Source of the DNA: Amphimedon queenslandica
Taxonomy: Eukaryota > Porifera > Demospongiae > Haplosclerida > Niphatidae
Direction of reading: 5' to 3'
NCBI RefSeq assembly: GCF_000090795.2
Contig: NW_003546764.1
Coordinates: 25,779 to 52,373, forward strand
DNA length: 26,595 nt
This document shows positions 11,072 through 21,100 of this stretch, piece by piece; position 1 is the stretch's first letter, and the number at the start of each line of letters is the position of its first letter. The notes under the pieces were generated by a model that was not told the origin of the DNA, did no database searches, and worked only from the letters and a program-made list of their open reading frames with translations. The position numbers and the translations under genes were made by a program.

Positions 11072-11611
11072 CTAAAGAGATAATGCCATTAAAATTGAGT
11101 TTTCAGCTATGAGATGTGCTCTTTGATTATCTGCTTTGTTTAAGGCTCATGTACATGTACTTTGCCAAGCATGTGATCAAATCTTCCTTACAAGTTACAA
11201 CATTCTGTAAATGTATAGTAGTACACTAGTGAAACATGATGAAATAAAGGTACCACAATACAAATTTTGATCACATCAATGATGGTAGTATTATATAGTT
11301 TTAGTGTACCTCAGGCTTTTCTATTGACAAGTATAAGTTAGAGCTTTGTTAAAGTCAGTACTGTCTTGATCATGCTTTGTTAAATTATATCAATTATATG
11401 TTTTATTACTTAATGCACTATTAATACGAAGCACTATGGTGCAATGGACTCACCTGCTGGAATTCACCTGAGTTATATGTGTTTCAACATCAGCATCATC
11501 AGCACACACTCTAAACACAACTACATATAAATAACTGTGGTGAGTCTGAGCAAGCTCAAGGCTAAGAGGTGTTAACACACACAGTTCCATTGCATGGGTG
11601 TTCATGATTAA
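11072..11611. other. Intergenic, nothing recognised
   Basis: Roughly 540 bases with no supported gene. A minus-strand ORF at 11450-11635 overlaps the MITE end and has no recognisable protein features. Confidence 0.4.
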
Positions 11612-11810
11612 AGGTGGGTTCTCAAAATGATGCATTGTTTTTTATGTGCTAGCATCATGACCGGAAGTGCTGTATAAACCATTGGGAGAATGCGTCATTG
11701 CGTCAGAATAGAAATGTTTTCTAATCTGACGTATTGATGCATGCTCCCATTGGTTTTTACAGCACTTTCGGTCATGATGGATGTGCATGCCTCATACTGA
11801 GAACCCACCT
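11612..11810. mobile_element. PIF/Harbinger-type MITE, 199 bp
   Basis: Terminal inverted repeats AGGTGGGTTCTCA and TGAGAACCCACCT are each flanked by TAA (11609-11611, 11811-11813). A 3-base TWA target duplication is typical of PIF/Harbinger elements. The interior is a longer foldback: segments near 11655-11690 and 11745-11780 are complementary. No ORF. Confidence 0.7.
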
Positions 11811-11813
11811 TAA

Positions 11814-12195
11814 GACTCTAATCAGTGATTATAAAGTGATCCTGTCGTACATCACTTGTAGTAAATGACATGCTTCCTTTACTGTCTACTCTTCCCTCCT
11901 CTCTAATAGCTCTATCCAGTACCAATGACACTACTACTTATACAGAAACACCACATTCCAGTACATTAGCATTGTGAGTACTAAATAGTCTCTCTGATAT
12001 CCTCATCACTCCTTCTAAGTTCTCTCTAACCAATGAGTGATGCAGAGCAGTGTTGTATGGCCAGTAGCCACGTTCTTGCACGTGGTCACTAATAAAACCA
12101 AATAGAGGGTGTGGTCTAACTAATAATTAATTATTTTTGTTGGAATGCTAGGTATTTAGTAAATATCATAGTCATAGATATTGAGACTGAAGAGG
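11814..12195 (+). promoter_or_regulatory. Upstream region of the kelch-CARD gene
   Basis: Pyrimidine-rich stretches and a CACGTG hexamer (about 12077-12082, E-box-like) lie upstream of the proposed start. A 64-base open segment at 11910-11973, bounded by an AG and a GTGAGT, could be an upstream exon, but I found no partner for it. Promoter assignment is by position only. Confidence 0.25.
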
Positions 12196-15100
12196 ATGTC
12201 TGGAAGAAGTTAGTCCATCTCTCCCTACTATCTTCCCTCCTCCTCTGTCTTCATGCTCTCTCTTTCTATTTATTCTTCTGTAGTCATTGTCTTCATTTCT
12301 TTCATTCATACAGGTTTCGAAATGAGGTCTGAACACAAAGCTCCTGTAATAGGGGAGTCCCTCTACCTGTGGGCAGGGAACCAGGTTGACTTACCTGCAG
12401 TTCATGACTCCCTTCAAAAGAGGGAAGTGACCTCAACAGTTGATGTCTACCGGCTTTCTACTGGTGACTGGTCCTCTCACCTAACAAGAGGTACTCCTCC
12501 ATTAGGAGTAATTGCCTACTCCTGTACCACCTCTCATTCTAATATTTACTATTTTGGTGGATGGTGTGGTCATGATCTTTGTTACTACAATACTTTGAAT
12601 GTACTGAATACGATAAAGATGCGGTGGACTTCATGCAGTAATGCTGAACAGTCAATGAAGAAAGGCACTGCTGGAATGATATCACTGGAATTTGATGGAG
12701 CAGAATACCTTGTCATAATAGGAGGGTATGGTTCTACACCAACTGTTTACCAACCTCAGTTTCAATATGATCAGCTTAAGACTGGTCATGTTCGTACTAA
12801 TGAACAGTTACTTTATAATGTGTCCACTGGTAAGATTAATTCTCTTAATAAATAACTTATTATATAATGACTTAATGACTAAATTACATGTGCATGTATA
12901 TGGTACATACATATAATTCAATATAAAAATCATTTTGTTGTTAGCATGTATTGATAGATGATCACTGTATGCTCTTCACTTTAGGACTTTTCACTGTTCC
13001 ATCTGTCAGTGGACAGTGTTGTCCACCAACTAATGATTTTATAATTGAGAAGATTACTATTACCGGTAACAGAGGAGTAATGTTTGGGGGTAAAGTGACT
13101 GTTAATGGTGATGGGACTACAAGTACTAACAGTGTTTACATATTCAGTGTGACACATAGTATAATAGTAAGTTGTATTATATTTTGTTGTATTGTATTGT
13201 ACAGTAATACATTATCTCAGTATTATCACTAGAGGATATATTGTGTTGTATTCATATTAACTGTATTTTGTGTATTATTATATTAAATATTCACAAAACT
13301 CTCATACTGCATAAAATACCATATAGTGGGTTGTTTCGAGGATAACAAATTTCACGAATGTCGTGGATTTTTTCATGATTTGCGAAATTAAATTCCTTGA
13401 AAATCAATTTAATATGGTACAAGATGGCAGATTAGTGAAAATTCGCGAAAATTAATTCCGCAAACTTCCAGATATGGGTCATTCGCGAAATTTATTATCC
13501 TCGAAAAAAACCCCGCTATACGGTATTTTCATAATTAGGCAGTGTAAAGTCATGCTTAGCATATTATCAAGTATATTGTGTACCAATAGATTTGCTATAC
13601 CTCCAGTACTTGTACACGTATGATACTAAAGACAACCACTAACCTCACCTCATTAACGTCAAAGTATAATTTACATGTCACACCCATTATTTGTATCACT
13701 ACACCCATTATTCATATTTACGCTGAATGATACTCTTAGTATTTGCAAGAGTAGATAATTATTGGTATTTGTTTATGTATCTAGAACTGGGAGATACTGA
13801 AACCAGGAGCAATACCTAATGAGGGACTGTGGCCTGTGGAGAGAGACTCTCATGCTAGTGCTATCATCAATGGTGACTCTACCTCACCTACACTAGTAGT
13901 GATTGGTGGACGGGATAATAATAATCAACTAGTTAATGAATGTTTGTTATTTGATAGTATCACTACTGGTCAGTACAGCTGTAGGAAGGTATGTGTGTGT
14001 ATAGTACTGTAATGATGTGTGTGTGTATAGTTAGGTCAGTTGACAGTATGACACTAGTACTGATGTATATATTATAAAAAATTGTAAGTGTTTTCAGTAC
14101 ATAATACTATCACTGATGAAACATTAACAATACAATAAAACCACCCACACATTTGATTAAAAATTACACAACTTTAACGTATAAGTGTTTGTACTATTAA
14201 CACATTTCCTATTGATAGTAAAATTTGTGCATTTTTGTTATTCTTCACTTGATGTGAAATAAACAATTACAGTAAATATAACAATCGTCTACATATGAAA
14301 TCATACAATTTCTCATTTTTATAAGTAACTGTATAAACATCATGTATCAGTAATTACTTGTATACTTTTCTTTATCTACAGATCCCTTTACCTGAATCTA
14401 TTACTGGTAGATACAAACACTCACTCACAGCAGTCACAATGTCACCACACTGTGCGTGGCTAGTAATTGTTGGAGGATATGAAGAGTTTAGTATGAAAGA
14501 TGTTGGAGAAGGAAAGAAGGTGCCATGGGGTATTTATATCACTGATATTAAAAAACTAATAATGATAATTGAATTTGGTAAGATGATATTATTAATTATA
14601 CCATGGTGCGTGGGTGGTTACCATGAAAACCTTTGATGTTTAGTGGGAGTATACTGCTTTGGTATCGCAGTTTACATAAGAACAATACTGCAATACTTTA
14701 CCATGGCATAAGTACAACCCTGTCTGGAGGTGGTTATGGGTACATAACTCCCATGAGATAAGTGGTCGAGGGCATAGCCCTCGACAACTTATCTTGTAGC
14801 CCTCGACCACTTATCTCATGGGAGTTATGTACTCAGAACCACCTCCAGACAGGGATGTATCCTACGCTCAATTGTAAGGATACTAGATGAATGTAAAACA
14901 TTAAAGGGGTGAGACTAAGCAAGCTATAGACCCCCTAGGCGCTAAGACTATTTTGTATGAATTATTTACGGTAGCCACCCACGATTAAAATTACTGACGG
15001 CAAGAAGCTCTCCACATCAAAGGCAGATGAAAGCCCAAGTTGCCAAAATGAAGCATAGCAAGAAAACTATGTTGCAGCAAGAGCTACCTGGTCTATATGA

Positions 15101-18100
15101 TGTAGTCTGGCCTCCATAGTTTCCATAAATGCTGCTTGTAAGCCTATAGTACCTTGTAGCGCTCAGAAAAATGGCCAGGCGGTGTTACCACCTTTGATTT
15201 TCTTTTGATCTTGAGGCCTTCTTGCCGTCAGTAATTTACATCGTGGGTGGATACCATATAGGAAAATTTTATTTATTATGAATGAATATCATTATTGTAA
15301 TCACATTCATTGAAAATAATCTTAGTGCCTAGGGGGCCTATAGATTATGTGCTATATGATCTACATGTATGAGCAAGCAAAGCAATTGCACAAGTCTAAA
15401 TACAGATCTTGTTACAGTCTTATTGCTTAATTTTTCTCTATCACTTCATTACTGACTTAAACCTGAATCTCAGTTAGAAGCAGTCACACATTTTAAGAAG
15501 ATTGTACATCTGCTTTGTTAACCTAGACTTGCTGATAGAGAAGAAACATCACCTAGAATATGCATGCAGCTATAGCTACAGTAGCTACATGCAACTTTCT
15601 CACTTGCATTCAACTTATCAGAGTGCTTTATATCAAGAAATAGAATGTATAACCGCTCTTCCAACCTTTCTTCTTGCTAGAGAAGTCTTGGGACACCAGT
15701 TTAGTCTTATCTTGCTGACCGTTTGCTGCAAGTAAGCTCAGACTTGCTGATAGCTACTATTTTATTCATTGTGACCACACCCACTTTCAATGAAGATTAG
15801 GCTATTTAACTTTAATAATAGTTAGACGACCCTATCATGCCTGTACAGACAAACAGATGCTTATCGCCTTAGTGGGGCTCGCTCAGGCTCACCCCAATGA
15901 GCATTAAATACATAACTAGACGAATGTAAAACATTAAAGGGGCGAGCCTAAGCAAGCTGTAGATTATGTGCTGTATGATATACATGTCTGAGCTAGCAAA
16001 GCAATTGCACATGTCTAAATTCAGTATCTTGTAGTCATCTTGCTTAAATTAAAGTTATCTTGCTTAAATTAAAGTTATCTTGCTTATAGTTAGAAGCAGT
16101 CACTGAAAAAATCATGTTTGAAGATTGTATATCTGCTTTGTTAACCTAGGCTTGCTCCAAGAGAAGAAACATGGCCTAGAATAGATGTCATGATGCAAGC
16201 AGCTATAGCAGTACAGTACATGCAGCTTTCTCACTTGCATTCAACTTAGCACAGTCCTTTATGCCAAGGAAAAGACTGTATATCTGCCTTTCCAACCTTT
16301 CTTCTTGCTAGAGAAGTTCTTAGACAGCAGTTTAGTCTTATCTTGCTGACCGTCTGCTGCAAATAAGCTCAGACTTGCTGATGGCCGCCATTTTATTCAT
16401 TGTGACCACACCCGTTTTCATTGAAGTTTAGGCTATTTAACTTTAATGATAGTTAGACGACCCTATCATGCCCGTACATACATACAGACGCTTTCTCGCC
16501 TTAGTGGGGCGAGCTCAGGCTCGCCCCAATTAGTGGGGCGAGCTCAGGCTCGCCCCAACGAGCTCAGGCTCGCCCCAATTACATTAAGGAAGTGGATATT
16601 GGTCCGGCAGCCGGACGCCTACTGCGCGGCTATAGATCCGGCAGTCCGTTGTTCTCCGTAAAACAGCTTGTGCGCATGCGCAATAGTGCAAAATGGAACT
16701 TAGTCTTTTTATCAAGAAACCCTAATCCCAAAACCCTACAATCCCGGAGGCTAAGATGTACGAGAGGGTGCTCTAAAAACTAAACACTAAACCCCAATCC
16801 CAACCCTACGACCCCGGAGGCTAAGATGTACGAGAGGGTGCTCTAAAAACTAAACACTAAACCCCAATCCCAACCCTACGACCCCGGAGGCTAAGATGTA
16901 CGAGAGGGTGCTCTAAAAACTAAACACTAAACCCCAATCCCAACCCTACGACCCCGGAGGCTAAGATGTACGAGAGAGTGTTTATTTAAAAAAAAAAAGT
17001 AAAAAAAGCGAAAAAAAAAAAAGAAAAAAAATCAAACATTTCAGCATAGTTTTAGTCAATAGTCCCGACAGGATTCGAACCGCTGACCCCATCCGTGCAA
17101 TCCAGACCAGCCTCTCCACTACACCACCGCAACCCTGCTGCATCAACGTTGCTGATTGTCGTATTTATACTTGATATCTGTATATAAAATCGTGTATTAG
17201 TATACTGGGGCGAAGCCCCAGTATACTATATAGGGACTGCCGGATCAATAGCCGCGCAGTAGGCGTCCGGCTGCCGGACCAATATCCACTTCCTTACATT
17301 AAACTAGAAGAATGTAAAACATTAAAGGGGCAAGTCTAAGCAAGCTATAGATTGTGCTGTATGTATGATCTACATGGCATGTATGAGCAAGCTAAGCAAT
17401 TGCACAAGTCTAAATACAGATCTTGTTGCAGTCTTATTAAATTGCTTAAATTTTCTCTATCACTTCATTACTTAAACCTGAATCTCTGCAGCAATTAAAG
17501 TTATCTTCCTTATAGTTAGAAGCAGTCACACATTTTAAGAAGATTGTACATCTGCTTTGTTAACCTAGGCTTGCTGCTAGAAAAGAAACATCACCTAGAA
17601 TATGCATGCATGCAGCTAGCTACAGTACAACTTTATCACTTGCATTCAACTTATCAAAGTACTTTATATCAAGAAAAAAGAATGTATAACTGCTCTTCCA
17701 ACCTTTCTTCTTGCTAGAGAAGTCTTTGGACAGCAGTTTAGCTTTATCTTGCTGACTGTTTGCTGCAGGGGCGGATCTAGGGGGGGGGCCAGGCCCCCCC
17801 AAAAATTTTTCTGGTCAAGTATAAAATTAGTTTTATCTATGTAAACTGTGAAACAGCTGCAGTACTTGACTGTGTAAACAGTCTGTAAACCACAAAGGAG
17901 CTCATTTAAGAGGCCTAATCTTCAAAATTTTGACTTCCCAAATAAAATCCTGCAGGCCTAGTTGACCACACCCACTAATTACCCCACCCATATCATTATG
18001 GCCCCCCCAAAAATTCAATCCTAGATCCGTCCCTGGTTTGCTGCAAATGAGCTCAGACTTGCTGATAGATGCCATTTTATTCATTGTGACCACACCCGCT

Positions 18101-21100
18101 TTTAATGAAGATTAGGCTATTTAACTTTAATAATAGTTAGACGACCCTATCATCATGCCCGTACGTACAGACAAACAGACATTTCTTGCCTTAGTGGGGC
18201 TTACTCAGGCTCACCCCAATAATTTCACATTCATTTTATAGTGTGTACATTATTTGTAAATTTCAGTTCCTAATATGACGTACATTTTCCATTCATTTTG
18301 TATACTGTACACACCGGCTACAATACCACTGTATGTGTGGGTGTGCATTTGCAACCACTATAAATGATATCATTAGTTTATAAATTAAATACCGTATATT
18401 CTTAAATAGAAGCCAGATGCGAATAAACGCCGGCGTAGCAATAGAATTGACCTATAAATACGCAAAAGTAGCTTGAAAATAACTCTGTAGCCTTGTGGAT
18501 GCTACCTTAAGTGTCTAAAGTCAATTGCATGAGGCCCGGGTTTGAATCCCGCTCTGAGTCAAAATTTTTAAAAATTTTTTCATTTTTTCTGAGGTCCAAA
18601 TACCATTTTAGAAATAGATGCCCGGGCTTTTATTTAAGAATATACTGTACATTTATTTATAATATATCTTGTTGTCTCTCAGTATATAGTGAAGCTGGTG
18701 AGTGGATAGTACAGTCAGTACTTAGATGGTAATTATCTCACTAGTAAGAACTATCAAGGAAAATATCAATCGTACAGCAAGACCAGAACATGGTGGATGG
18801 ATCAGCTAATAGAAAATCCCACAGAGAAGGAAATGAAGCTTCAGAGATGTATACAATCTTTACATCAAGACCTACAAGTGGCTCATCAGAGCAAAGTATC
18901 ACTACAAAAGGCACTGGTTGAGGCCAATAAACAAGGTATATAGGATACTACACACACACTTTAACTGTACTAACTGATTTACCATATATGGTTACCAACT
19001 GATTTACCATATGGTATCATTAGCAATAATCATAGTACATGTATTTATGGGCTATGTACATACAGTGCAAATTTTTATAAGCTACAAATATGATTTACTT
19101 TCTATTATTGTATTTTGTTCAAGATTATGAGAAGCTCAAAGCTAAAGTTGCCGATAATGAAGTATATATAACTGAAATATTGGAAGAGAAGACACAAGTA
19201 GAGGAGAAGAAACAGATTATTACTGGTTAGTGTATCATCAGTACATAATATTAGATGAGAGAATATTCTATTAATCTAGAAGATTATGAGAATCTGAAAC
19301 TCAAAGTTGCTGATATGGAGGAACAATATCTGAAGGAGAAACAGATCATTATTGGTTAGTTAACTATACTCACAGCATGTATTAGATGAGAGAATATGTT
19401 TATTGTGTAGATGACAATCAAAATCTCAAAAGTAAAATATCTGAGAAAGACAAAGGTATAGCGAAACTAACATCACAAGTAGAGGAACAATCACAGAATG
19501 AGAAACAGATCATTACTGGTTAGTGTATCATCATCAATCAATAATAATTATTAATAGTCTATTAATTTATAGATCTTAAAGAAAAGGACTTGTACATAGC
19601 CAAACTAGTGAAGGAAAGACAAGAGAGAAGCAAAGAGACTAGTTCCATTGGACTACAATTTAATTACCTGATCCCTTCAATGGGTAGGAGTATTATTGTG
19701 TGACTGACAGAGTGCAGAGTTTCCTAAAATAGTCTCATGCAGCTTCTAGTATAGTGTATTTTGCCAGAAATCTCAAGGAGGGCATTCACCATTTTTATAA
19801 TTTTTTTTCTGATACATATACATGTACATGTGCAGTTCTTATGTTGTGTATTAACTTTGAGCTTATTCCGATCATGTTTTGATTTTTTATAAATTTTTTA
19901 AAGTTGCTCAAAATGCCATGTACTGTTGTATTGTAGTGCTTGTCAGCTCATGAAGCTCATGCTGTTTAGCTCACTTGGCATGCCTTGTGGCAAGTTGTGG
20001 GAAACCCTGACTGAGTGTATACAATTGTGCGTGTACTACTCACTGTATCTATTTTGTATAATTGATAGATAAATTGGATTGTCTGAGTGATGTCCAGGTA
20101 GCAGAGAGGAAGCTGTTCTTAATCCAAGGAGACAAACCTCAACTGATGAATTGGGAGAAATATGGTCTAAGGATTGGAGTACAAAAGGAGAGCTTACTGT
20201 CCTCTGAGACAGTAGAAGTAGCAGTGGTCGCTCTTGTAGGAGGACAGTTCGAGTTTCCTCCTAATACTGTCCTAGTGAGTGCTGTGTATGCAGTATCACT
20301 CTCAAAGCCTCTCCTCAAACGGCTCATATTAGAAATACAGCACTGCATTGATTTAACAGGACGACCAGGTCTTAGTCGTCATCTCAAGTTTGCCATAGCT
20401 CCCGTTAGCACACCCAGTCTTCCTTACCAGTTCTCCATAGTTGAGGGAGGAGTGTTTAAAACTGATAGCTGGTATGGAGCCATTGAGCGTAAAGAGTTCT
20501 GTTTGGTGTGCATACTGGGAGAAGAATCAGCTAATGAAGGAGGTAATGGTGTCCCTATAGCATCAGTTAATGGAGACACAGAGGAAGGAGAGGAGGAAGA
20601 GGAGGAGCAGCAACCACAAGAGAAGGATGAGGAGGGAGAGGAATCAGAGGAAGAAGCTGAGGAGCAGTTGAATTATGAGGAACAAGAACAAGAAGAGGAG
20701 GATGAGCAAGATGAGGAGGGAGACCAAGAGGGAGGAGATGATGATGATGACAGTGATTCCTCCAGTGATAAGACCAGCAGTACTGCACCAGGTGCTAGTG
20801 GAGCCAAAGGTCAGTTAGTTAACTTATATCTATAGTCAGTGTAGCCTTTACTTTACTAATAGTGTCTAAGGATGGAGAGAAGGGGAAGCCGGAAAATGAT
20901 GGTACAATAATTGCTACAAAAGCAAGTGGTTCTGCAGCAGCAATCCCTCTCCTTGTGTCTGAAACTGAGAATGAATCTGAAGTTTCAACAAAAGATATCT
21001 TTGGTGACCCAGTTCACAGTAAGTGCATGCACTGATGTAAAATGGTATTTTATGTATCACTGTAGAAACACTGTCCACTGGTGTAAGAAGAGTCATAACT

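Larger units (their letters stand above)
16587..17294. mobile_element. 708-bp TIR element carrying a satellite and a tRNA-like segment
   Basis: TIRs of about 65-70 bases (16587-16655 and 17229-17294) begin AGGAAGTGGATATTGGTCCG and are nearly perfect. The flanks repeat TACATTA (16580-16586, 17295-17301), or TTACATTA if one base is shared, suggesting a 7-8 base target duplication as in hAT-like elements. Inside are a 70-base tandem repeat, an A-rich tract (about 16986-17033), a minus-strand tRNA-like segment and a 14-bp perfect hairpin (17198-17228). No transposase. Confidence 0.75.

Noticed and set aside
11910..11973. Upstream exon of the kelch gene (Ser/Thr-rich open segment before GTGAGT)
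   Set aside because: No start codon or partner exon could be connected in phase; left as a remark only.
15502..16783. Several plus-strand ORFs of 60-77 residues in kelch intron 5
   Set aside because: They run through repeat copies and TIR elements without splice support or recognisable domains.
17062..17133. Functional tRNA gene
   Set aside because: A and B boxes are good but the T-stem is mismatched and the anticodon loop lacks U33; better read as a tRNA-derived repeat.
20567..20788. His/Leu/Pro-rich minus-strand ORF
   Set aside because: It is the shadow of the acidic Glu/Asp linker of the kelch-CARD gene.
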